Below, in pieces: positions 28,613 through 36,907 of a stretch of 64,000 nucleotides of DNA. Source of the stretch: Chitinophaga sp. S165 (GTDB lineage: Bacteria > Bacteroidota > Bacteroidia > Chitinophagales > Chitinophagaceae); the NCBI RefSeq assembly GCF_003182155.1, contig NZ_QGTG01000009.1, positions 219,967-283,966 of the forward strand. The letters are read 5' to 3'. The position numbers and the translations under genes were made by a program. The notes below the pieces were generated by a model. That model did not search any database, was not told the origin of the DNA, and saw only the letters and a program-made list of their open reading frames with translations. The first letter of the stretch is position 1. Each line of letters opens with the position of its first letter.

Positions 28613-29464
28613 ATGAAAGTTGCACCCGCTCAACACCTGGAGCAGCTACTTGCCAAACTGGACGCGCTGCTATCTGAAGAAGAACTCACTACCGGCCAAT
28701 TACAAAAAGCGACTGATCTGACGGCTTCCACTTTGGAAGAAGTCAAACAATACGTGCTGGAAACGCCCTTTTCAACCGACGACGACGAGATTTTATTTTT
28801 CAAAAAAATCAAGCCTGAATTTGACGCAAGGATCATGCATTACATGCGGCTATCGCACCTGCTTGTACGCGAGCCTGCCAGTGGCGTGGAAGCCATCCGT
28901 GCATACTATGGGCACGAAAGTATAAAGATCGACCGGTATTTTGAAGCCCATAGTGAACTATATCTGTATCACCGCATGGGTAACACCTATTTGGATAAAT
29001 ATTACTTTCTTCGCCAGCCTGCACCAAATGTCCTACATACGCAAAACTACTACTGGTTACACGACCAGCATTTTAATGCACCCATGAGCGTAGAGCTGGC
29101 CACTATCCGCTTCCATGAAATGATGGCCAGCTTTATCAATCACCGGCTGTGGTTATTATCGCAGCAACAACAACTAGGCGCCGGTACGAACGCAGAAGTG
29201 CCACTGATAACCTGGACAGGCTCTAAAGCCGCGCTGGTGGAACTACTTGTTGCCCTGCAAGAGCATGGTGTCTTCAATAACTCGCGTGTGCCCTTGAAAA
29301 AACTCTCCGATTATTTTTCCAAAGTATTTAATGTCAAGCTGGGCAACATCTTTAAAATATATGAAGACAACCGCCTGCGTAAAAAAGGTCGTAAACCATT
29401 TTTGGATGCTCTTGGTAATAGCTATATCCGCAGGCTTGAAACGGATGATGAAAATAGCCGCTAA
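28613..29464 (+). CDS. rteC: RteC family regulator of conjugative transposon
   Basis: The 283-residue protein carries the RteC signature: FKKIKPEFDARIMHYMRL, IRAYYGHE, then a central WTGSKAALVELLVALQEHG motif and the C-terminal winged-helix-like part (DYFSKVFNVKLGNIFKIYED). In CTnDOT, RteC activates the excision genes and so switches the element on. No rteA/rteB or excision genes are in view, so the regulatory chain here is different or lies elsewhere. The start ATG at 28613 is preceded by an AT-rich leader. It precedes the tra operon by about 120 bp. Confidence 0.85.
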   Translation: MKVAPAQHLEQLLAKLDALLSEEELTTGQLQKATDLTASTLEEVKQYVLETPFSTDDDEILFFKKIKPEFDARIMHYMRLSHLLVREPASGVEAIRAYYGHESIKIDRYFEAHSELYLYHRMGNTYLDKYYFLRQPAPNVLHTQNYYWLHDQHFNAPMSVELATIRFHEMMASFINHRLWLLSQQQQLGAGTNAEVPLITWTGSKAALVELLVALQEHGVFNNSRVPLKKLSDYFSKVFNVKLGNIFKIYEDNRLRKKGRKPFLDALGNSYIRRLETDDENSR

Positions 29465-29580
29465 AAAATATTTTTCCCAACTCCGAGGAGCTTGTAAAAG
29501 CGTGTAGTTGCGAATCTGTTATTTGTTCCCGAGAGTTAATTATACAAGCTACAATTGTTCAACTCAAAAAATGAAAATGT

Positions 29581-30072
29581 ATGTTAGAAGGAATTACCTG
29601 GGGAAATTTTGCAGTTTTTATGGTAGCGGCCCTCGTCTTATATTTTATTGTTTTGATCGTTACCGGGCAGCTTAAGTTTAGATATAAAGTCGAAAAGGGC
29701 GACGGTACCGCGGTGCCTGTCAAAAAATTCTGGAAAGTAGAAGAGCAACCAGCAGTAGTTACTGGCCAGCTGCCAGCCCTGCAGGGAATGGATATCCATG
29801 AACTGGATAGTGAGCGTAGTACAAGTAACATCGATAAGGACTTCGCAGCCCTTGAGTCCCTAGCCGTAGAGCTGCAGGAAATTTGTGCAGACGCCGGTCC
29901 CACTACCACCAAGGAAGTGCTCTCCGATCAAATGCGTCAGCAGATCGCCGCTTATCCTACTCTCAATACGATTGCTTTCAAAGGGGCCATCTCCAATCTG
30001 ATCGTTAAGGCAGCGGCTGTGGATTGTAATATCACTTTCACTATCGCGGAAGCCGAAGCCCTCTGGCAATAG
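29581..30072 (+). CDS. Membrane-anchored hypothetical protein at head of tra operon
   Basis: The 163-residue protein has one N-terminal membrane helix (FAVFMVAALVLYFIVLIV, about residues 10-27) and a soluble, mostly helical C-terminal part. I do not recognise a named family. It is the first gene after rteC and precedes traE by 145 bp, where other Bacteroidetes elements also carry a small membrane protein. It is probably part of the transfer apparatus or its regulation. Confidence 0.6.
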   Translation: MLEGITWGNFAVFMVAALVLYFIVLIVTGQLKFRYKVEKGDGTAVPVKKFWKVEEQPAVVTGQLPALQGMDIHELDSERSTSNIDKDFAALESLAVELQEICADAGPTTTKEVLSDQMRQQIAAYPTLNTIAFKGAISNLIVKAAAVDCNITFTIAEAEALWQ

Positions 30073-30217
30073 CCCACTTCAGTCAAACACTACATCATCA
30101 TCAATTTATAGAACAGCTATTCTGCTTGCAACCGGCGCTGCCAGCAGCAGAGGGATCGTATGTCCAAAAATCAAGGTATGAGAGATAGTTCTTTTAAATA
30201 TAAAACTCAAGTTGTGT

Positions 30218-30565
30218 ATGAAATGTGGAGTAAGAAAATGGGGAGCAGTAACACTGAGTGCATCTCCGAAGATGACGACCATGCTGATTACGATGGTCCT
30301 CGCAGGCCATGCAGTGATCGCACAAACAGGTAGCGGTAGCGGTGGTATCAGCGCAGCCACTACTGAAGTCAAAGGATATTTTAGCGTAGGCACCACTTTA
30401 ATGTACGCCATTGGAGCTGTTGTCGGACTTGTAGGCGCCGTAAAGGTCTACAATAAATGGAACAGCGGAGAGCAGGACACCTCCAAAGTTGCCGCCAGCT
30501 GGTTTGGCAGTTGTATTTTCCTGGTAGTGGTGGCCACCGTCCTGAAGGGATTTTTCGGCGTATAA
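30218..30565 (+). CDS. traE: TraE, DUF4134 conjugative transposon membrane protein
   Basis: The protein has 115 residues from the ATG at 30218; the frame also has a TTG two codons earlier. It has an N-terminal hydrophobic leader (TTMLITMVLAGHAVIAQ) and two membrane helices around YFSVGTTLMYAIGAVVGLVGAVKVYNKW and the C-terminal CIFLVVVATVLKGFFGV. The motif VYNKWNSGEQDTSKVAASWFGSC is characteristic of DUF4134/TraE. Its size and topology resemble VirB2-type pilins. It starts the core channel genes. Confidence 0.88.
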   Translation: MKCGVRKWGAVTLSASPKMTTMLITMVLAGHAVIAQTGSGSGGISAATTEVKGYFSVGTTLMYAIGAVVGLVGAVKVYNKWNSGEQDTSKVAASWFGSCIFLVVVATVLKGFFGV

Positions 30566-30629
30566 CGATCATGTATCGATGTAGGTTTAATCGTGTGACA
30601 ATTCGGTCCAACACCAGATAACAAGGGCG

Positions 30630-31034
30630 ATGAGCAGTATTTATGAGATCAATAAAGGCATTAATAAGCCCATTGAATTCAGAGGGTTCAAAGGGCAGTA
30701 TATCACTTATCTGGCCGCAGTGTGTATGGGATTGCTGGTGTTGTTCGCGGTAGGGTATATAGCGGGGGTGTCTGTCTACTTGTGTGTGGCAGTAGTAGGT
30801 GTGAGTGGCTTTGTGCTTTTTTCATGGGTATATCGACTGAGTCACAAGTATGGAGAGCATGGCCTGATGGTGGCTACTGCTTTTCGGCAGGTGCCCCCTG
30901 CTATTATCTGTAACAATCGCCGTCTATTTGTTGAATTACTTAAGCGTGAGCAAGATGATTGTGATGTTGATAATAATGATGATGGTGATAGCAGGCGTGC
31001 TATTACTGCTCAAAGAAAGCAGCAGGGAAGGTAA
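30630..31034 (+). CDS. traF: TraF, DUF4133 conjugative transposon protein
   Basis: The 134-residue protein shows the DUF4133 pattern: INKGI(N)KPIEFRGFKGQYI, two adjacent membrane helices (about 28-72) and a short cytosolic tail with YGEHGLM. It resembles VirB3 in size and in its position before the VirB4-type ATPase. Its 3' end overlaps the traG start by 80 bp, an unusually long overlap, so the last 27 or so residues are read from DNA that also encodes the N-terminal helix of TraG. Confidence 0.85.
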   Translation: MSSIYEINKGINKPIEFRGFKGQYITYLAAVCMGLLVLFAVGYIAGVSVYLCVAVVGVSGFVLFSWVYRLSHKYGEHGLMVATAFRQVPPAIICNNRRLFVELLKREQDDCDVDNNDDGDSRRAITAQRKQQGR

Positions 31035-33507
31035 GGCACTGGATGCCTTGTTGCCAGTATATAAAGTGGAACGGGATTGTATCCTTTCCAAAAATGGGGA
31101 TCTGACATTTGTGCTGCAGGTAGAGCTCCCGGAAGTCTTTAGTTTAAGTGGAGATGAATATGAGACGCTGCACCAAATATGGGTAAAGGCCATTAAGCTG
31201 CTTCCACCAGGTGTGATCCTGCATAAGCAGGACTGGTTTACAGAAGATAGTTTCAGGCCGGATTTCGTTAAGTCGGCAGACAGTTTCTTTAATAGTAGTA
31301 GTGACCGTTTTTTCAATGAGCGGCCCATCCTGGATCACCAGTGTTACCTGATGATCACACGGCGTAATAACACACGCCCCTTGAGTAATGCTGCCTTTTC
31401 GAACCTATTGCGCCCAACTTTGGTAGCTCCCTCACTACTTAGTGAGCAGGCCTTTCAGGAATTTGGCGATAAAGTCTCCCAGTTTGCGCGGCTGCTATCC
31501 GAGGGCGGATTTATCAAGGTAACCCGCCTGGGTGGTGACCAACTGGCAGGTACCCCGCAAACACCCGGACTCATTGAACGGTATTGTTTCCTGCTGGGCG
31601 CCGGTCAGCCGCCCATGCTGCGGGACATTTGTTTTAAACCGGAGTTTCGTATAGGGGAAAATCATTGCCAGGTATACACGCTCTCTACACCGGATGATCT
31701 ACCTGGTCTGTGCGGCAGTAGGATCACCTATGACAAGTACTCCAGCGACAAGGCCAAGTTTTCGGTCTGCTTCGCGGCCCCTGTTGGTCAACTGTTAAAT
31801 TGCAACCACATCTATAACCAGTTTGTGGTGGTGGAAGATACGCAGAAGACGCTGAAGAAACTGGAAGCAAAACGTCGGCGCCTGCAGTCGCTCAGTGCCT
31901 ACTCCCGGGAAAACACCATTTCCAGGGATGCTACCAATAGTTTTCTCAACGAGGCCGTCAGCCATGGGAGGTTACCGGTAAAAGCGCACTTTAACCTCAT
32001 GGTATGGAGTAGCGAGCGGGCCAGGGAAAAGGATTTGCGAAATATGGCCAGCGCAGCACTCGCCCAAATGGATGTCGTTCCCCGCCAGACGTTAAAAGGT
32101 GCGGCCCAGGCCTATTGGGCGGGACTACCCGGTAACGCCGGCGCACTACCGGACAACGAGACCTTTGACACCTTTGCTGAACAGGCCAGCTGCTTTTTTA
32201 CGCAGGAAACGACCTATAAAGATTCGCTCAGTTCATTCGGCATACGGTTGGTAGACCGGCAGATGGGTAAACCTATTTTTGTAGATATTACCGATGAACC
32301 CATACAGAGAGGATGGACCACCAATCGGAACAAGGTAGTATTTGGCGCATCAGGCTCGGGAAAGAGCATGTTCATGTGCCATATGATGCGCAGCTATTAT
32401 GAGCAGGGGGCACATGCAGTAATCGTCGATGTCGGCCACAGTTATGAAGGGCTATGCCAATTAGTTGGTGGGTACTATTTTACCTACGATCAAAATAATC
32501 CGCTTTGCTTCAATCCTTTTTATATCGAAGAGGGTGACAGCCTCGATACCGAAAAGAAAGAAAGTATCAAGAGCCTGCTGGTGGCGCTCTGGAAAAAAGA
32601 TGATGAAAGCTTTAAACGTTCAGAATACGTTGCCCTTTCCAATGCCTTACATCAGTACTTCGAGTACCTGGAAAAAAGCCCGGCTGTTTTCCCTTGTTTT
32701 GACAGCTTTTATGATTTTTTACGGGAACAGTACGTAGGGATGCTGGCCCAGGATGGGGTAAGGGAAAAGGAATTCGATATCGACAATTTTCTCTACGTGC
32801 TTCGACCCTTTTATAAAAACGGTGAATATGGCTTTTTACTCAATGCCCGCAACCGGCTGGACTTGTTTCACAAGCGGTTCCTGGTCTTTGAACTGGATTC
32901 GATCAAGGACTCCCCGGTCCTGTTCAGTATCGTGACCATCATCATCATGCAGCTGTTCATCAGCAAGATGCGAAAACTCAAAGGCATCCGCAAAGTTATC
33001 GTTATTGAAGAGGCCTGGAAAGCAATTGCCAAGACGGGGATGGCAGAGTTCATGCGTTACTTGTATAAAACCGTCCGCAAATTCTTTGGCGAAGCCATTA
33101 CCGTTAGCCAGGAAGTGGACGATGTGATCAGCAGCCCAATTGTTAAAGAGGCCATCCTTAACAATGCAGACACCAAAATATTGCTGGACATGCGCAAGTT
33201 CCAGAATAAATTCGACCAATTACAGGCAGTGATGGGTATGCCTGACAAGGGCAAACCAATGGTGTTATCATTGAATAAGGCCAATGACCCAAAGCGCAAA
33301 TACAGGGAAGTCTATATTGATCACGGTGGTGTCAGTATGAAGGTATACGGATATGAGCCCTCTCCACAGGAGTACTACGCTTATACAACAGAAGAAAAAG
33401 AGAAAGTGCTGGTCAAACAATTTACCGCGGCGTGTGGCGGCGATATAAAAAAGGGTATAAGGGCGCTGATCAATCATTTGCAGGAGACCGGACAGTATAG
33501 GGCGTAA
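30955..33507 (+). CDS. traG: TraG, VirB4-type conjugation ATPase
   Basis: The protein has 850 residues from the ATG at 30955, chosen because MIVMLIIMMMVIAGVLLLL is a membrane helix; the longer frame begins at a TTG. Walker A GASGSGKS is at residues 464-471 and the Walker B region VIVIEEAWKAIA is near 680. The middle contains the usual N-terminal VirB4-like domain (about 60-400). It would power assembly of the mating channel at the inner membrane. Its start lies inside traF, so the two are probably translationally coupled. Confidence 0.92.
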   Translation: MIVMLIIMMMVIAGVLLLLKESSREGKALDALLPVYKVERDCILSKNGDLTFVLQVELPEVFSLSGDEYETLHQIWVKAIKLLPPGVILHKQDWFTEDSFRPDFVKSADSFFNSSSDRFFNERPILDHQCYLMITRRNNTRPLSNAAFSNLLRPTLVAPSLLSEQAFQEFGDKVSQFARLLSEGGFIKVTRLGGDQLAGTPQTPGLIERYCFLLGAGQPPMLRDICFKPEFRIGENHCQVYTLSTPDDLPGLCGSRITYDKYSSDKAKFSVCFAAPVGQLLNCNHIYNQFVVVEDTQKTLKKLEAKRRRLQSLSAYSRENTISRDATNSFLNEAVSHGRLPVKAHFNLMVWSSERAREKDLRNMASAALAQMDVVPRQTLKGAAQAYWAGLPGNAGALPDNETFDTFAEQASCFFTQETTYKDSLSSFGIRLVDRQMGKPIFVDITDEPIQRGWTTNRNKVVFGASGSGKSMFMCHMMRSYYEQGAHAVIVDVGHSYEGLCQLVGGYYFTYDQNNPLCFNPFYIEEGDSLDTEKKESIKSLLVALWKKDDESFKRSEYVALSNALHQYFEYLEKSPAVFPCFDSFYDFLREQYVGMLAQDGVREKEFDIDNFLYVLRPFYKNGEYGFLLNARNRLDLFHKRFLVFELDSIKDSPVLFSIVTIIIMQLFISKMRKLKGIRKVIVIEEAWKAIAKTGMAEFMRYLYKTVRKFFGEAITVSQEVDDVISSPIVKEAILNNADTKILLDMRKFQNKFDQLQAVMGMPDKGKPMVLSLNKANDPKRKYREVYIDHGGVSMKVYGYEPSPQEYYAYTTEEKEKVLVKQFTAACGGDIKKGIRALINHLQETGQYRA

Positions 33508-33601
33508 TAAATCAACGACTTATGTTCGGGAAAAAAAAGTTGCTTTGCGAAGTGTTTTGTATTGAAATTTTACTCTGTTTTAGTACCTAAAATACCTGTA
33601 T

Positions 33602-33973
33602 ATGAAAAAGCTCTTTTTGATCCCAGCCATAGCGGCAGTGGCAGCTTGTTCGCAAGATGCCGCCAGGTCGGCAAAAGCCGTCTCCGGTACCTACGCCCGG
33701 GAATTTGTCCACCAGTTTGGCACCTTGCGTGAGACGGTGATCATTACGCCCAGCAGCTCAGGTGTATTACAATTTGAGGTAAGGGAACTTTCCCAACACC
33801 TGGATACCGCCGCAAAACCGGGTATGCGCAAGCGACCTACTGAGAAACGTTACCATGGTCAATATGATCCCGCTCAGCACATGCTTGACCTGGGTAGTGA
33901 CGGACTGAAATATTATTTTAATGCCAACGGTGATACGCTGCGATCGGGTAGTAATGTCTTCATCAAACGCTAG
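33602..33973 (+). CDS. Small lipoprotein in tra operon
   Basis: The 123-residue protein begins with a lipoprotein leader ending in VAAC (Cys16). The rest is a short beta-rich domain (GTYAREFVHQFGTLRETVIITP, GQYDPAQHMLDL). I do not recognise a named family. It lies between traG and the traI-like gene, a spot where other Bacteroidetes elements also carry a small lipoprotein. It may stabilise the channel at the outer membrane. Confidence 0.7.
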   Translation: MKKLFLIPAIAAVAACSQDAARSAKAVSGTYAREFVHQFGTLRETVIITPSSSGVLQFEVRELSQHLDTAAKPGMRKRPTEKRYHGQYDPAQHMLDLGSDGLKYYFNANGDTLRSGSNVFIKR

Positions 33974-34043
33974 TAAAGACGTTTTGAATAAGATAGGGAA
34001 GGCAGGTGGATCTCCATTGGTAAATAGACCCAAAAGTGTGAAG

Positions 34044-34718
34044 ATGAAAAAGTGTGTATGGATCTTTATGGTCTGGGTAGCTGTGTTCGCCATTTGCCCT
34101 ACCCAACAAAGTCATGCTGTTGTGTGGGTGGTGGTCAAAGCAGCATTGAAAAAAGTGATCAAGGCGATGGACCTGGCGGTACAGCGGGTACAGAATGAGA
34201 CCATCCGTCTGCAGGCGGCGCAACGTGCGCTAGAAAATGCTATGTCTAAACTCAAACTGCAGGAAATTGGCGACTGGGGAGAAAAACAGCGTTCTATCTT
34301 TAATACCTACTACACTGAACTACAAAAAGTGAAAGCATCCATCGGCTACTATAAACGGGTCAAATCGATTATTGCTCAGCAATCCAGCATGGTAGCCGAA
34401 TATAAAAAATACTTTCATCTCTTTCAGGGGGACAGTCACTTCTCGGCCGCCGAAATAGCCCACATGAACCGCGTATATAGCGGCATGATGGAACAAAGCA
34501 TCAAAAACCTTGATGAAATACTGCTGGTCATCAATTCATTTGCCACCCAAATGTCTGATGCTGCCCGGCTGGAGATTATTGATAAGGCAGCCTCCCGCAT
34601 TGATAAGAACCTGGCCGATATGCGTGGTTTTTCCAATCAAAATATGGTACTTAGCCTGCAGCGTACCAAAGACCAATTGGAACTCAATAGTGTAAAGGCT
34701 TTTTATGGTCTACAGTAA
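34044..34718 (+). CDS. traI: TraI-like exported helical protein (trio copy 1)
   Basis: The protein has 224 residues from the ATG at 34044; the open frame reaches further upstream into the lipoprotein gene, but the ATG gives a clean signal peptide (to about HAV, residue 22). The mature part is helical and ends in ELNSVKAFYGLQ. It matches TraI of Bacteroidetes conjugative transposons (not the F-plasmid relaxase of that name), an exported protein of VirB5-like character. Its C-terminal segment MSDAARLEIIDKAASRI recurs in the genes at 36908 and 37575. Confidence 0.72.
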   Translation: MKKCVWIFMVWVAVFAICPTQQSHAVVWVVVKAALKKVIKAMDLAVQRVQNETIRLQAAQRALENAMSKLKLQEIGDWGEKQRSIFNTYYTELQKVKASIGYYKRVKSIIAQQSSMVAEYKKYFHLFQGDSHFSAAEIAHMNRVYSGMMEQSIKNLDEILLVINSFATQMSDAARLEIIDKAASRIDKNLADMRGFSNQNMVLSLQRTKDQLELNSVKAFYGLQ

Positions 34719-34762
34719 TATCTTCACCGCAAGATATAGGCTACTCATCTAAATACTTCGTC

Positions 34763-35197
34763 ATGTCTGAATTATCAGCAAGTCAGCAGGCAAGGTTACT
34801 GGCACTGGTATTGTGGTTCAGGGGCTTTCGTTCCGAGTTCGATTTGCACTCCCATCGGGGTGAAGACATGTGCTTTAGTGGAAACGTAGATGAATGCCTT
34901 CAACAGTATCAACGGCGATGTGTAGAACGTTGGAATTTTATCCCTGATTTTTCACTTCGTATGATGGAAAATCGTGGGTCACCGTCGCGCGGATATCGGC
35001 TAGAGTTTAATATCATTTACTATCGTGACAGAGGATTTCGATTATACCAGGTCTCCGCCTATTCAACTGAAGGAAAGTTTTACGAGAAACAGCTGGACAG
35101 AAATCAAGACCTGCCCTCCATGGACCAGTTGATATTGGCCGTGAATCGAAGTAAGCTAAAAGTACCCCTGGTGTGTAGACGAAGAAGAGGTCTTTGA
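34763..35197 (+). CDS. Tandem array paralog P1, unrecognised family
   Basis: The 144-residue protein has no signal peptide. Family features shared with P2-P4: an N-terminal helix (QQARLLALVLWFRGFRS), a CxSG/GxxDxCLQQYQ motif with two cysteines (residues 34 and 42), a strand pair RLEFNIIYY...GFRLYQVSAYS, a DLPSMDQL motif and a basic C-terminus RRRRGL. The function is unknown. The family sits inside the conjugation operon between two traI-like genes. Possible roles are regulation, entry exclusion or immunity, but nothing in the sequence decides this. Confidence 0.7.
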   Translation: MSELSASQQARLLALVLWFRGFRSEFDLHSHRGEDMCFSGNVDECLQQYQRRCVERWNFIPDFSLRMMENRGSPSRGYRLEFNIIYYRDRGFRLYQVSAYSTEGKFYEKQLDRNQDLPSMDQLILAVNRSKLKVPLVCRRRRGL

Positions 35198-35280
35198 CTA
35201 TGAAATCATTTCTGAACAAATCAAGTCGCATTTTAAATGTCCGGATGGCGTCTCTTTGCATGGAAAGAAAAACAAATCTT

Positions 35281-35418
35281 ATGTCAATGTTGAATATTCA
35301 ACAACAAGCGGATGTACTGGTGGGTATTTTTCGGATGACAGGCTATCAGCCTCCTTTTCCACTGATATCGCTGAGTAGTCATCAGGTGCTGTCGAGTGGA
35401 CCATTGGAACAGCAGTAA
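35281..35418 (+). pseudogene. Truncated P3 duplicate
   Basis: A 45-codon reading frame from the ATG at 35281 matches the first 42 or so residues of P3 (35952), including MSMLNI(Q/E)QQA and a 41-base stretch (35369-35409) identical to 36040-36080. It then stops at LEQQ, where P3 continues KCLHEY. The match also runs about 12 bases upstream of the ATG. It is a recent partial duplication that lost the remaining 100 codons. Confidence 0.8.
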
Positions 35419-35462
35419 TGTTTTTGTGTTAAAACTATACATGCAACCATCAAGTTTAGGGT

Positions 35463-35894
35463 ATGTCAGAATTAATGATCAGTCAACAAACAGCGCTGCT
35501 TGCGCTCACACTTTGGGAAAAGGGATACCGGTCACATTTCGAACTGCAGGCCGCCATAGGTAAGCCGTTGTTCTGTTGTGGTAGTGCAGATGACTGCTTG
35601 CAGGACTATCAATGGATTTGCCGGATGCATGGTGACAATATTGCTGATTTTCGGCTCATTAGCCGTGGCCTTGGCGGGTCACCCCCTGCGATCTACCGGC
35701 TGGAGTTTGATATAAACTATAATCACGAAAAAGGTTTCCATTTACACACGCTCAATGTGTACTCGAAGGCCGATAGACTCCACGAACAGCAGCTCCGTGA
35801 CACGCGGGATCTGCCACATATCAACGAGTTATTGTCAGCACTGGATAGGCGAAAGCGGATCGTGTCGCCACCAAAAAAGGGAAAACATCTTTGA
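35463..35894 (+). CDS. Tandem array paralog P2, unrecognised family
   Basis: The 143-residue protein follows the family plan: QQTALLALTLWEKGYRSHFEL, then FCCGSADDCLQDYQWIC with three cysteines, RLEFDINYNHEKGFHLHTLNVYS, DLPHINELLSALDRRK and a basic end. It is closest to P1 in the first 40 residues. It begins 44 bases after the truncated copy and has an ATG start. No membrane segment is present, so it is probably cytosolic. Its proximity to tra genes suggests co-transcription with them. Confidence 0.7.
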   Translation: MSELMISQQTALLALTLWEKGYRSHFELQAAIGKPLFCCGSADDCLQDYQWICRMHGDNIADFRLISRGLGGSPPAIYRLEFDINYNHEKGFHLHTLNVYSKADRLHEQQLRDTRDLPHINELLSALDRRKRIVSPPKKGKHL

Positions 35895-35951
35895 CAAGGT
35901 CATCAGCCAGTGAGGTAGCGTCAGGATTTTAGAGAATGAAAAACAGATCTT

Positions 35952-36392
35952 ATGTCGATGTTGAATATTGAACAGCAAGCGGGTGTATTGGCGGGCATCT
36001 TTCGGATGAAAGGTTATCAACCTCCTTTTCAACTGATGCCGCTGAGTAGTCATCAGGTGCTGTCGAGTGGACCATTGGAAAAATGCCTGCACGAATATAT
36101 ATCGATGTGTGAGCGACGTAAACGCGCTATGGATGATTTTCGTTTGTTATCTGATGTGCGCCTGGGCAAACCACAACAGCTTTACCGTCTTGAAATGCAG
36201 TTGTCGCACCGTGTAGAGGAAGGGTTTCGCATCAACCATCTTACCCTACACTCGATGCATGGAATTTCAAAAAAACAACCGGTGAACGGTACCTACAACC
36301 TGCCTAGCGTACACCAGCTGCTTCCGCCCCATGGCAACAGCCACAAGCAGCGGGTGTTGCCTCCGCCACCGCGTAGGCGACGTGGACTATAG
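35952..36392 (+). CDS. Tandem array paralog P3, unrecognised family
   Basis: The 146-residue protein starts MSMLNIEQQAGVLAGIFRMKGYQPPF. It has the motif SSGPLEKCLHEYISMC, then YRLEMQLSHRVEEGFRINHLTLHS, NLPSVHQLLPPHG and the basic end PRRRRGL. A second in-frame ATG (two codons on) is possible. It is the parent or sibling of the truncated copy at 35281. The segments conserved with P1 and P2 suggest one fold: helix, cysteine motif, beta sheet, basic tail. Confidence 0.7.
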   Translation: MSMLNIEQQAGVLAGIFRMKGYQPPFQLMPLSSHQVLSSGPLEKCLHEYISMCERRKRAMDDFRLLSDVRLGKPQQLYRLEMQLSHRVEEGFRINHLTLHSMHGISKKQPVNGTYNLPSVHQLLPPHGNSHKQRVLPPPPRRRRGL

Positions 36393-36423
36393 ATGAATGG
36401 TATTAACTAAAACAAGCATCACC

Positions 36424-36867
36424 ATGATCGAATTACCATCAATCGGACATATTTCCCAATTGGAATCGCAGTTGATCCTTAAAGGCTATAGTGCGCCGTT
36501 TTTCCGTGTGCTTTCATTGCCTGGGTTGAGCGTGTTGGGCGCTGGTACGCTGAAGGCGTGTTTGCAGGCCTGCACGCAACGATACCAAAGTACGCACTCG
36601 GCTGCATCGGATTTTCGATTGGCTTTTGACGCTGTATTAGGGAAAAAGGGCGAGCAATACAGGGTTGAATTTAATCTAGCTTATCATCCTTCGGCCGGAT
36701 TTAGGCTGCGCCATCTGTGCTTATATTCTGCAAATGGAGGGACAGCCGAATATCACATTGGTGATGATCAATTTTTGCCGCATCTGCTTTTTCTGAAAGC
36801 ACCTGTGCCGAAGAAAAAAAATAGCTATCGCCTTTCCAAGTCGATGAAAGGATACAGGAGCTTATAA
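36424..36867 (+). CDS. Tandem array paralog P4, divergent copy
   Basis: The protein has 147 residues from the ATG at 36424. An ATG nine codons upstream is in frame, but the shorter start matches the lengths of P1-P3 (143-146) and their helix start. It shows LESQLILKGYSAPFFRV, GAGTLKACLQACTQRYQ, YRVEFNLAYHPSAGFRLRHLCLYS and the basic end MKGYRSL. It is the least similar member and has lost the second PSxxQL block. It ends 40 bases before the next gene. Confidence 0.68.
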   Translation: MIELPSIGHISQLESQLILKGYSAPFFRVLSLPGLSVLGAGTLKACLQACTQRYQSTHSAASDFRLAFDAVLGKKGEQYRVEFNLAYHPSAGFRLRHLCLYSANGGTAEYHIGDDQFLPHLLFLKAPVPKKKNSYRLSKSMKGYRSL

Positions 36868-36907
36868 TCCTGGGTGTCAAATAAAAAATGTAAAAAAATA
36901 AGTGTGT

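Noticed and set aside
33921..34043. Upstream extension of the traI-like gene
   Set aside because: It overlaps the end of the lipoprotein gene and would put 41 residues before a normal signal peptide.
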